This document shows positions 19,660-27,857 of a DNA stretch of 64,000 nt, in pieces; position 1 is the stretch's first letter; every line of letters starts with the position of its first letter. Source of the DNA: Alphaproteobacteria bacterium HGW-Alphaproteobacteria-7 (GTDB taxonomy: Bacteria > Pseudomonadota > Alphaproteobacteria > Sphingomonadales > Sphingomonadaceae); assembly GCA_002842735.1 (NCBI GenBank), contig PHEB01000001.1, positions 124,001-188,000 on the forward strand. Direction: 5' to 3'. The notes under the pieces were generated by a model that saw only the letters and a list, made by a program, of their open reading frames with translations, did no database searches and had not been told where the DNA came from. The translations under genes and the position numbers were made by a program.

Positions 19660-19697
19660 ACCAAAGTTCGATGAGGCAAAGCCCATCGAACTTTGGT
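19660..19697. terminator. 14-bp perfect hairpin between parC and ferredoxin gene
   Basis: ACCAAAGTTCGATG aggcaaagcc CATCGAACTTTGGT; just 3' of the minus-strand ferredoxin ORF. Confidence 0.6.
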
Positions 19698-19698
19698 A

Positions 19699-20034
19699 TT
19701 ACATCCGCCGCAGATCATTGCTTTCGGACGGCACGCTGACGGTCAGTCCGTCCATCTCGGCCGTCAGTTCGATCTGGCATGACAGGCGCGACGTGCGCCG
19801 CGCTCCGGCGGCGAAATCGAGCATGTCTTCCTCCTCATCGGCGGCGGGGGGCAGGCGGTCGAACCATTCGGCAGCGACGATCACGTGGCACGTTGAACAG
19901 GCCATCTGCCCTTCGCAGGTACCCTCCAGCGGCAGCCCCGCCGCCTGGCCGACGCGCAGCAGATTGTCGCCCGCTTCGCACGCCGTTTCCACCCGCTTGC
20001 CATGGGGGTCGACAAAGGTGATGGTGATGCTCAC
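19699..20034 (-). CDS. 2Fe-2S ferredoxin (adrenodoxin type)
   Basis: PLEGTCEGQMACSTCHVIV...DEEEDMLDFAAGARRTSRLSCQI. Confidence 0.93.
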   Translation of the reverse strand: MSITITFVDPHGKRVETACEAGDNLLRVGQAAGLPLEGTCEGQMACSTCHVIVAAEWFDRLPPAADEEEDMLDFAAGARRTSRLSCQIELTAEMDGLTVSVPSESNDLRRM

Positions 20035-21131
20035 AGGCCTTGCTCCTTGGCGGCAGAGAGGATCGCGCTGGCGGCGACCTCGATGTCCTGCGCCGCGGTA
20101 TAGCGGCCAAATCCCAGCCGAATAGAGGACTTTGCCTGCCCGTCAGTCAGCCCGATCGCCTTCAACACATGGCTCGGCCGGCCCGATCCGCTGGCGCAGG
20201 CGCTGCCTGCCGAGAACATCACATTGCGGCAATCTGAGATCAAGCGGGCGACGTCGAGGCCGTCTAATCGCACATTGAGATTGCCGGGCCAGCGGTGGTC
20301 GACGCTGCCGTTGACCTCCCATCCCGCAAAGGCATCGCGGGCAATGTTCGCCAAATGTTTCACGTGAAACATTTGCGCTTCGATCCCCTCTGCCGCCACC
20401 TGCGCCGCCGCGCCGAACCCGGCGCAAAGCGCGGGCGAGAGGGTGCCTGAACGAAGGCTAGCCTCCTGTCCGCCGCCCCACAGCAGGGGTGCGGGGCGCG
20501 GCGCATCTGCGGCGATCCACAAGGCACCAATCCCCTTTGGCCCGTGAATCTTGTGCGCCGATACCGCGATGTAGTCGGGCCTAAAGGGGGTCAAGGCGAG
20601 CCTACCGATAGCCTGGACGGCATCAACCAGAACCCGCGCTCCGGCAGCGTGAGCGATAGTGATGGCCTCGGCCAGCGGATGGATCACGCCGATTTCATTA
20701 TTGACCGCCATCACCGCGACAAGCCCGGTTGCAGGCGTGATCGCGGCCTTCAGCGCGTCAAGATCGGCGCGGCCATCGGGCAGGACGGGGAGCACGGTGA
20801 AGCGCCGCCCCTGCGCCTCCACCACCCGCGCGCAATCGAGCACTGCTGCATGCTCGGCGGCGAAGGTGATGACATCGCCCGGCGTGCCTTGCAGCACCAT
20901 ATTGAGCGCTTCGGTTGCGCCGGAGGTAAAGATCACTTTCCCATCATCGGGCAGCAAAGCCGCGACCCGACCCCGCGCCGCCTCCACCGCCGCCGCCGCC
21001 ATGCGGCCCATGCGGTGGGCGGAATGCGGGTTGCCGAAGGTGTCGCTGTCCGGCCCGCCGAGCCAGCGCAGCATCGCCTCACGCGCCTCGGGGGCGAGCG
21101 GCGTGGTGGCTTGGTAATCGAGGTAGATCAT
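20031..21131 (-). CDS. cysteine desulfurase family protein
   Basis: MIYLDYQATTPLAPEAREAM..., SAHKIHGPKGIGALW, SAGSACASGS. Confidence 0.94.
   Translation of the reverse strand: MIYLDYQATTPLAPEAREAMLRWLGGPDSDTFGNPHSAHRMGRMAAAAVEAARGRVAALLPDDGKVIFTSGATEALNMVLQGTPGDVITFAAEHAAVLDCARVVEAQGRRFTVLPVLPDGRADLDALKAAITPATGLVAVMAVNNEIGVIHPLAEAITIAHAAGARVLVDAVQAIGRLALTPFRPDYIAVSAHKIHGPKGIGALWIAADAPRPAPLLWGGGQEASLRSGTLSPALCAGFGAAAQVAAEGIEAQMFHVKHLANIARDAFAGWEVNGSVDHRWPGNLNVRLDGLDVARLISDCRNVMFSAGSACASGSGRPSHVLKAIGLTDGQAKSSIRLGFGRYTAAQDIEVAASAILSAAKEQGL
20356..20371. promoter_or_regulatory. parS: parS centromere site (perfect), inside cysteine desulfurase CDS
   Basis: TGTTTCACGTGAAACA; translated on minus strand as ..MFHVKHL... 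Confidence 0.95.
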
Positions 21132-21150
21132 CGGTTCACGCCCCCACCCT

Positions 21151-21234
21151 CGTCATTGCGAGGAGCGAAGCAACGCGGCAATCCAGAGCGTATCGCGAGA
21201 CACTCTGGATTGCTTCGCTGCGCTCGCAATGACG
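21151..21234. repeat. CGTCATTGCGAG-type palindromic repeat, copy 2
   Basis: CGTCATTGCGAGGAGCGAAGCAACGCGGCAATCCAGAG..CTCTGGATTGCTTCGCTGCGCTCGCAATGACG; lies between the two desulfurase genes. Confidence 0.95.
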
Positions 21235-21236
21235 AA

Positions 21237-22274
21237 CTAGCATAGCGAAGCCCAAGCATCGGCAAACCGCTCCAAGTCCTCGGGCGTGGTGTTCCACCCC
21301 AAACTCACCCGGATGGTGCGCGCGGCCACATCATCCGCCACGCCAAAGGCATCAAGCACCCGGCTTTTCTTGAGCGTGCCCGAAGAACACGCGCTCCCCG
21401 CCGACACGGCAAAGCCCATGGCGTCGAGCCGGATCAGCAATGCCTGCGAGCTGATCGTGGGGTGGGCGACCGAGATAATATGGGAGCATTGAAAGCCCGG
21501 TGCGATCACCTCACCATGACGGAAAAGCGCGTTCTTCAAGTCGAAATGCTGTTCAACCGTGGTTGCCCAACTATCCAGCCCGCCCGCTTCCAGCGCCGCT
21601 GCCATGCCAAGCGCGCCGGGCAGATTCTCGGTGCCCTGACGATAACCGCGTTCATGCCCGCCGCTCGGCTCCAGCAGATTGAAATCGCGCACCAGCAATG
21701 CGCCGATCCCGATCGGTCCGCCGAACTTATGTGCGCTGACGACGATCATGTCGGCATCAGGAAGCGTCATCTTTCTGGCACTTTGCGAGCAATCGACGAG
21801 CAGTTGCCCTCCACTCTCACGGACCGATTCCGCCAGCTTGCCTTGCAGATATGGCATTAAATTCGTGCCAGTTTCCGAATTGATTTGCTGCACTGCCACC
21901 AGAGCGCCAGCGCTGTTTGTGAGCGTATCGGGATCAACTTCGCCGTCAGTAACCGGCACAACCTCCGCATCGGGCGCGGCGCGAAATACCGCGTCATGCT
22001 CGACCGCGCTGACAATCCGGCGGTTCACCTTCGCGCGGTTCAGCGCAATCCACAACGCCTCGCTCGCGCCGGAGGTGAAGATCAGCTCCCCGCTCCATTG
22101 TAGCGAAGCCTTGATCCGCTCACGCGCATCCTCCAGCAGGTGCCGCGCCTTGCGCCCTTCCGCGTGGGGCGAGGACGGGTTGGCCCACAGCGCAAACCCC
22201 TCCTCCATCGCCGCCTTTGCCTCGGGCCGCAGCGGCGATGTGGCCGCGTGGTCGAGATAGATCCGCTCCGGAAT
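21237..22274 (-). CDS. second cysteine desulfurase family protein; start unresolved (AUU at 22274, or truncated ATG at 22208)
   Basis: Frame reads stop-A-I-P-E-R-IYLDHAATSPLRPEAKAAMEEGF...; VSAHKFGGPIGIGALL and SAGSACSSGT intact. Confidence 0.85.
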   Translation of the reverse strand: MPERIYLDHAATSPLRPEAKAAMEEGFALWANPSSPHAEGRKARHLLEDARERIKASLQWSGELIFTSGASEALWIALNRAKVNRRIVSAVEHDAVFRAAPDAEVVPVTDGEVDPDTLTNSAGALVAVQQINSETGTNLMPYLQGKLAESVRESGGQLLVDCSQSARKMTLPDADMIVVSAHKFGGPIGIGALLVRDFNLLEPSGGHERGYRQGTENLPGALGMAAALEAGGLDSWATTVEQHFDLKNALFRHGEVIAPGFQCSHIISVAHPTISSQALLIRLDAMGFAVSAGSACSSGTLKKSRVLDAFGVADDVAARTIRVSLGWNTTPEDLERFADAWASLC

Positions 22275-22383
22275 GGCTCAGCCCCTACAAAAAATTGCGA
22301 ATTGCGCGCGCGTCCCTATATAGAGCGCGCTTTCGCGGACGCCACCCGGCGTAGCGCGGCCCCTCGATCAACAAGGTCTGCTC

Positions 22384-23040
22384 ATGCCATCCGTCATCTT
22401 CCCCGGCCCCGAAGGCCGTCTTGAAGGCCGTTTCTCCCCCCCGCCGCGCCCGCGTGCGCCCGTGGCGATGATCCTGCACCCGCACCCCGAAGGCGGCGGC
22501 ACCATGAACGACCGGATCGTGCAGCGGCTTTACAAAACCTTTGCCGATCGCGGCTTTGCCACCCTGCGGTTCAACTTTCGCGGCGTGGGCCGTTCGCAAG
22601 GCAGCTTCGATTCCGGCATCGGCGAGCTTTCCGACGCGGCGAGCGCATTGGATTGGGTGCAGTCGATCCACCCTGAGGCACAAAGCACCTGGATCGCGGG
22701 CTATTCTTTCGGCGCGCTGATCGGGATGCAATTGCTGATGCGCCGCCCCGAAGTGCGCGGGTTTATCTCGGTCGCGCCGCCCGCCAATATGTATGATTTC
22801 AGCTTCCTCGCCCCTTGTCCTGCGAGCGGCATCTTCGTGCAGGGCGCGGCGGATACCGTGGTGCAGCCGATTGCGGTGCAGAAGCTGGTCGACAAGCTGC
22901 GCACGCAAAAGCACATCACTATCCACCACGAAGAAATCCCGCGCGCCAACCACTTCTTCGAAAACGAGATCGAGGAATTGATGGGTTCGGTGAACAATTA
23001 TCTGGATTTCCGGCTCTCGCCCGATTGCCCGATCAAGTGA
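22384..23040 (+). CDS. alpha/beta hydrolase
   Basis: GRFSPPPRPRAPVAMILHPHPEGGGTMNDRIVQRLYKTFADRGFATLRFNFRGVGRSQGSFD. Confidence 0.93.
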   Translation: MPSVIFPGPEGRLEGRFSPPPRPRAPVAMILHPHPEGGGTMNDRIVQRLYKTFADRGFATLRFNFRGVGRSQGSFDSGIGELSDAASALDWVQSIHPEAQSTWIAGYSFGALIGMQLLMRRPEVRGFISVAPPANMYDFSFLAPCPASGIFVQGAADTVVQPIAVQKLVDKLRTQKHITIHHEEIPRANHFFENEIEELMGSVNNYLDFRLSPDCPIK

Positions 23041-23069
23041 TGCGTTGATGCGGGCGGTGGACGCCGCCC

Positions 23070-23282
23070 CTACCCTTCCCCGGCGGCCTTGATCTGGGTG
23101 ATCGGCGCTTCGCCGGTGCTGGTGGGCAGCGTCCAGATCAGCACGTTGAGCACCGCGATCACCGCCAGCACCATCATCAGCGCGGGCTGTTTGATCTGCC
23201 CCGTGCGCCGCCACAGCGCGTAGGCCCCGGCCAGCAGTGCCAGCGCGGCGAGCATGACGATGGATAATACGATATCGGTCAT
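23070..23282 (-). CDS. small membrane protein
   Basis: MTDIVLSIVMLAALALLAGAYALWRRTGQIKQPALMMVLAVIAVLNVLIWTLPTSTGEAP; two TM segments. Confidence 0.65.
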   Translation of the reverse strand: MTDIVLSIVMLAALALLAGAYALWRRTGQIKQPALMMVLAVIAVLNVLIWTLPTSTGEAPITQIKAAGEG

Positions 23283-23389
23283 ACGGAAGAGCCTTCCTGT
23301 GAAGCCCGCAGCACGAAATTAGGAGTCGCCATACTTCAACATATCCAGCATATTGAATTGGCAAAGCTTAATGCCACAATGGGAGGGTT

Positions 23390-23773
23390 ATGATGGGTAT
23401 TTTCAGTTCAATCAAGAATGCGGTCTGGGGTTCAGGCGATGATAAAAAGGCCGAAGCGCCTGCGCCCAAGCCTGTTGCTGCACCCGCTGCACCAGCCGCC
23501 CCCGCTGCGCCTGACCCGATCAGCCAGGCCGAAATGGAAGCGCGCATCGCCGCCATGCCCAATGCCGACAAATTCAATTGGCGCACATCAATCGTCGATC
23601 TGATGAAGATGGTCGGGCTCGACCCCAGCTTTGCCAATCGCAAGGAATTGGCCGGGGAACTGGGCATGGAAGGATATAGCGGCACCGCCGAAGAAAACAT
23701 CAATCTGCACCACGCCGTGCTCAACCTGCTGGCAGCCGAGGGCGGCAAGGTAGGCGGCATCCTCAAGGATTGA
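23390..23773 (+). CDS. DUF3597 domain-containing protein
   Basis: MMGIFSSIKNAVWG...FNWRTSIVDLMKMVGLDPSFANRKELAGELGMEGYSGTAEENINLHHAVLN. Confidence 0.9.
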   Translation: MMGIFSSIKNAVWGSGDDKKAEAPAPKPVAAPAAPAAPAAPDPISQAEMEARIAAMPNADKFNWRTSIVDLMKMVGLDPSFANRKELAGELGMEGYSGTAEENINLHHAVLNLLAAEGGKVGGILKD

Positions 23774-23820
23774 TCCTGCGCGATTGACTCCGCTTGGCCG
23801 CCTCGTCAAACCTTGCGCCC

Positions 23821-25668
23821 ATGAGAGAGAACCACGCTGATTTCACCCGCCGCCAAACCCTTGCCGGGTTTGGCGGCGTTTCCGCGCTTGCGCTGCTGCC
23901 CGCCTGCGCCGCAACCAGCACCGCGCCCAATAGCGGAGCGCCGGTCGCTGGGCTTGATCCCGATGCCGCGCTCGACAGGATCGCCTACCGGATGCTCGCC
24001 CACGAACCGGGCCGCGCTACCGGGCTGGGTGTGGACACCGGCGAATATGCCGCGTGGCGATCAACCTTCGGCACGGCGGGCGAACAAGGGCGCAGCGAAT
24101 ATGCGGCCACGCTCAAGGAACTGGTCGCCGAAGCCCGCGCCTACCCCAAGGATGGCCTGACCAGCGATCAGCAGATCGGGTTTGAGGTCGTCGAAACCGC
24201 GTTTTCCAAAGCGCTTGAAGGCATGGCGATGCCCTACGGCGATGTCGCGGTCGGCAGCTGGCGCAATGCGCCCTATGTGGTGATCCAGAATGTGGGCGGC
24301 TATATTGATCTGCCGCGGTTCTTCGGTTCGACCCAGCCGTTGAATGCATCCGAAGATGTCGGCCCTTACATGGACCGCCTCGCCGAAGTTCCCGCGATCC
24401 TCGACGGAGAGCTTGACCGCATCCGCGCCGCGCGCGCCATGGGCGTGGTGCCGCCGGCCTTCCTGATCGACAAGGCGATCGCCCAGATGGAAGCGAGCAT
24501 CGCCAGCGCCAGCGATAGCTACGCCGGGCCGCTCACCGCCGCACCGTTCAACATTGGCGACTGGGCCGCACCGCAAGCCGGGCGGATCGTCGCCAACGGG
24601 ATTGTCCCCGCGCTCGAACGCCAGATTGCCGAACTCAAGGCCCAGCGCGCCGTCGCGAAGGATAGCGCCGGGATGTGGGCGCAGCCGATGGGTGAGGAAT
24701 ATTACAGCTGGGCGGTCGGCGCATCGACCACGACCGCGATGACGCCCGATGAAATCCACCGTCAGGGGCTGGCCGAACTTGACGAAATCCACGGGAAAAT
24801 GGACCCGATCCTGCGCGAAATCGGCTATACCCAAGGCACCGTGGGTGACCGGATGCGCGCGTTGTCAGACGATCCGCGTTACAAATTTGCCGAGGGCGAT
24901 CCGGGGCGCGAGGAAATCTTCGCCTTCATCAATGACCGGGTGGCGTGGATCAAATCGCAGATGCCGCGCGCGTTCAACCAACTGGTCGACCCCCCGCTCG
25001 AAATCCGCCGCCTGCCGCTCGCTGAAGAACCCGGCGCGCCGGGGGCTTACGGCGGGGCGGGCAGCAAGGATGGCTCGATTCCGGGGCGGTTCTGGATCAA
25101 CCTCAGAACCACCGATCTGCACCGCAAATATGACTTGGCCGACCTTGCCTTCCACGAATCGATCCCCGGCCACGTGTGGGAAGGCGAGTTTTCCAACCGC
25201 CTGCCGCTGATCCGATCGATCCTCGCCTTCAACGCTTTTTCCGAAGGCTGGGCGCTTTATGCCGAACAATTGGCGGATGAGCTGGGCGCTTATGATGAAT
25301 TCAAGGTCGGGCGGCTGGGCTACCTCCAATCGCTCGCCTTTCGTGCCTGCCGGTTGGTGGTGGATACCGGGCTGCACTCCAAACGCTGGACGCGCGAACA
25401 GGGGCGGCAGTTCTTTGTCGAGCGCAACGGCTCCAAGGTCGAAGAAGTGGCGAGCGAGGTTGATCGTTATTGCAGTTGGCCGGGGCAGGCCTGCGGTTAC
25501 AAGATCGGCCACAGCGAAATCGTGCGCCAACGCGCGCGGGCGCAGGCGGAACTGGGCGGCGCGTATGATTTCAAGGCGTTCAACACCGCCGTGGTGCTGG
25601 GCGGCAACGCCCCGCTGAGCGTGGTGGCGAACACGGTGAGCCGCTACATCGCGGGCGCGCGGGGGTGA
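23821..25668 (+). CDS. DUF885 family putative peptidase with Tat-like/lipoprotein leader
   Basis: MRENHADFTRRQTLAGFGGVSALALLPACA; YDLADLAFHESIPGHVWEGEFSNRL..AFSEGWALYAEQLADELG. Confidence 0.9.
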   Translation: MRENHADFTRRQTLAGFGGVSALALLPACAATSTAPNSGAPVAGLDPDAALDRIAYRMLAHEPGRATGLGVDTGEYAAWRSTFGTAGEQGRSEYAATLKELVAEARAYPKDGLTSDQQIGFEVVETAFSKALEGMAMPYGDVAVGSWRNAPYVVIQNVGGYIDLPRFFGSTQPLNASEDVGPYMDRLAEVPAILDGELDRIRAARAMGVVPPAFLIDKAIAQMEASIASASDSYAGPLTAAPFNIGDWAAPQAGRIVANGIVPALERQIAELKAQRAVAKDSAGMWAQPMGEEYYSWAVGASTTTAMTPDEIHRQGLAELDEIHGKMDPILREIGYTQGTVGDRMRALSDDPRYKFAEGDPGREEIFAFINDRVAWIKSQMPRAFNQLVDPPLEIRRLPLAEEPGAPGAYGGAGSKDGSIPGRFWINLRTTDLHRKYDLADLAFHESIPGHVWEGEFSNRLPLIRSILAFNAFSEGWALYAEQLADELGAYDEFKVGRLGYLQSLAFRACRLVVDTGLHSKRWTREQGRQFFVERNGSKVEEVASEVDRYCSWPGQACGYKIGHSEIVRQRARAQAELGGAYDFKAFNTAVVLGGNAPLSVVANTVSRYIAGARG

Positions 25669-25748
25669 TGCCGAACAAACTCTATTTCGGGGATAATCTC
25701 CACGTCCTGCGCGAACATATCGCGGATGCCAGCGTTGATCTGATTTAA
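25668..25748 (+). pseudogene. 5' remnant of type II-like DNA methyltransferase
   Basis: MPNKLYFGDNLHVLREHIADASVDLI* stops exactly where a catalytic YLDPPF motif would follow. Confidence 0.7.
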
Positions 25749-25768
25749 AAAAGGCTCGCAGAGACTTC

Positions 25769-26509
25769 ATGGGCGAACCCCTTCCTTATTCCGATTACAT
25801 CGTTTTCGCCGACGAAAGCGGTGATCATGGGCTGGACAAGATTGACCCCGAATTCCCGATGTTCGCCCTGTCCTTTTGCATGATCGAGAAGGCGGCATAC
25901 ATAAGCAGTGTTGTTCCCGCATTTCAGCAGTTCAAATTCGATTTTTGGGGCCATGACGGGGTGGTTCTTCACGAACATGAGATCCGCAAGAGGAAGGGGC
26001 CGTTCACACTTCTGCTCACCAATCCCGATTTGCGTGCCAGTTTTTATGAACGCTTGAATGGGCTGATGGCCGACACACCAATGTCCATCGTCGCGTCAGT
26101 GATCGACAAGGTTAAACTCAAGGCCAAATACGCCCAACCTTCGAACCCCTATGAAATCGCGCTTCTTTTCTGCATGGAGCGACTGCTGGGACAGTTGTTG
26201 GCAAAAGGGCAGTCGGACCGAACTGTTCACGTGCTTTTCGAGAGCCGCGGCAAACAGGAGGATGCCGACCTCGAACTGGAATTTCGCCGGATTTGCGCGA
26301 ACCAGCGCAACTGGGGTTGGAAGCAGACCGACTTCACCCAAATCCGGTTTGAGCCTGTTTTCGTGAAGAAAGCCGCTAATGCAACCGGGCTTCAGCTATC
26401 AGATCTGACTGCGAGACCGATTGCCCTACACTATCTGCGGCCCGATCAAAGCAATCGCGCCTATGATACGATCTCAACCAAGTTGCGAGCCGTGAAATGC
26501 TTCCCCTAA
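25769..26509 (+). CDS. DUF3800 domain-containing protein
   Basis: YIVFADESGDHGLDKIDPEFPMFALSFCMIEK... DESG(D) motif; C-terminal ATGLQLSDLTARPIALHYLRPDQSNRAYDTISTKLRAVKCFP. Confidence 0.85.
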   Translation: MGEPLPYSDYIVFADESGDHGLDKIDPEFPMFALSFCMIEKAAYISSVVPAFQQFKFDFWGHDGVVLHEHEIRKRKGPFTLLLTNPDLRASFYERLNGLMADTPMSIVASVIDKVKLKAKYAQPSNPYEIALLFCMERLLGQLLAKGQSDRTVHVLFESRGKQEDADLELEFRRICANQRNWGWKQTDFTQIRFEPVFVKKAANATGLQLSDLTARPIALHYLRPDQSNRAYDTISTKLRAVKCFP

Positions 26510-26535
26510 TAGCTTACGCCAACGCATAAAAACAA

Positions 26536-26631
26536 AGGGACCCCAGGTTGTCCCAGAGTCCCTATGCCGACCGGGTAGGTCCCAATCCGGCTTCTGAGAT
26601 AACATTCTTGCTGCAAATGTCAATGATAGAC
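26536..26631 (+). ncRNA. candidate structured non-coding segment 3' of DUF3800
   Basis: AGGGAC..GTCCCT, CCGGG.. and ACATT..AATGT inverted repeats over ~95 nt with no plausible CDS, up to the point where methyltransferase homology resumes. Confidence 0.35.
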
Positions 26632-27255
26632 GGCTGCGGCACCGCCGTTCACGCCGCGCAAAAACTCGGGCGGCAGTGGATCGGGATCGATGTCACCCAC
26701 CTTGCCATCGGCCTGATCGAAAAGCGGATGAAGGAAGCCTTCCCCGGCCTCGGCTTTGAAGTGGTGGGCCGTCCGCAAGACCTGAACTCCGCGCTCGATC
26801 AGGCCGCGCGCGACAAGCATCAGTTTGAACTCTGGGCGCTGTCGGTGGTCGAGGCCCAGCCGTGGAAGGGCGGGCGCAAGGGGGCCGATGGCGGGATTGA
26901 CGGGATCATCTATTTCAAGCCCGACGGCAAACGCACAGAGCGCGCTATTGTTGAGGTAAAAGGCGGCGGTGTGGGGGTGAAGGACATTGGCCGCCTTGCG
27001 CAAGTCATCGAACGCGAACGCGCGCCGTTTGGCGTGTTCCTGACCGCGCAGCCCCCAACCCGCGCGATGGAGCGCGATGCGGCGGCGGTGGGCGTGTGGG
27101 AAAACGAACTCACCGGCCGCCGCCACCCGCGCCTGCAAATCATCACACTGGCCGAATTGTTTCAGGGCAAACAGCCCGATATTCCGTGGGTCGATGCCAG
27201 CGTCGCCAAACAGGCCAAGCGTGAGGATACGAGCAAGCAGGGCAGTTTGCTGTAA
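26548..27255 (+). pseudogene. 3' remnant of DNA methyltransferase fused to restriction-endonuclease-like C-terminal domain
   Basis: Homology resumes at DGCGTAVHAAQKLGRQWIGIDVTHLAIGLIEKRMKEAF..KGADGGIDGIIYF..IVEVKGGGVGVKDIGRLAQVIERE. Confidence 0.75.
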
Positions 27256-27295
27256 CGCGCGTGCCCCCGGCTGCCCAACGGTTTGCTCTTGCTCT

Positions 27296-27400
27296 CGTCA
27301 TTGCGAGGAGCCGTAAGGCGACGCGGCAATCCATGAACTGCCGTTGCACCCAAACGCAAGGTCAGCCCATGGATTGCTTCGCCTACGGCTCGCAATGACG
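27296..27400. repeat. CGTCATTGCGAG-type palindromic repeat, copy 3
   Basis: CGTCATTGCGAGGAGCC..GCGGCAATCCATG...CATGGATTGCTTCGCCTACGGCTCGCAATGACG. Confidence 0.95.
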
Positions 27401-27410
27401 ACGAAAGCTA

Positions 27411-27438
27411 GGCCCCGGCCTGCGCCGGGGTGACGGGA
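27411..27438. repeat. short hairpin repeat GGCCCCGGCCTGCGCCGGGGTGACGGG, copy 1
   Basis: Near-identical sequence at about 41433-41460. Confidence 0.75.
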
Positions 27439-27455
27439 ATGCGCGAAAGCCCGGT

Positions 27456-27779
27456 TCAGCTTTTGCCGAACAGTCCCTTGGCCATGCCCATGATGTCGTT
27501 GATCGGGTTGCCATCGCCATCGCGGTCAAGGATCGAGGCGAAGTTCGCCAGCGAGCCTTCGCCGCCAATCGCGCCGACGATCTGGTTGAGAATATCCGGG
27601 CTCATCCCGGTCTTTTCCGCCGCCAGCGTCACCGTGTCGCCGTCCATCTGATGGGTCTTGCCCAGCGCGCCGATCGCCATTTCGACCATCTTGGGGTCAA
27701 CCCCGACCTTGGCCGCCAGATTGGCGACATCATCCGGCGCGCCGCCGATGTTCTTCAGAATCCCGTCGAGAATGCTCAT
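27456..27779 (-). CDS. conserved hypothetical protein (DUF937-like)
   Basis: MSILDGILKNIGGAPDDVANLAAKVGVDPKMVEMAIGALGKTH...INDIMGMAKGLFGKS. Confidence 0.7.
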   Translation of the reverse strand: MSILDGILKNIGGAPDDVANLAAKVGVDPKMVEMAIGALGKTHQMDGDTVTLAAEKTGMSPDILNQIVGAIGGEGSLANFASILDRDGDGNPINDIMGMAKGLFGKS

Positions 27780-27857
27780 GCTGCTGTGCTCCCTTGCTGA
27801 TGAATCAGGCTGTTGCACCGGCAAGGTTACGCCATCATGGCGCGGGACGCCAGAAAA

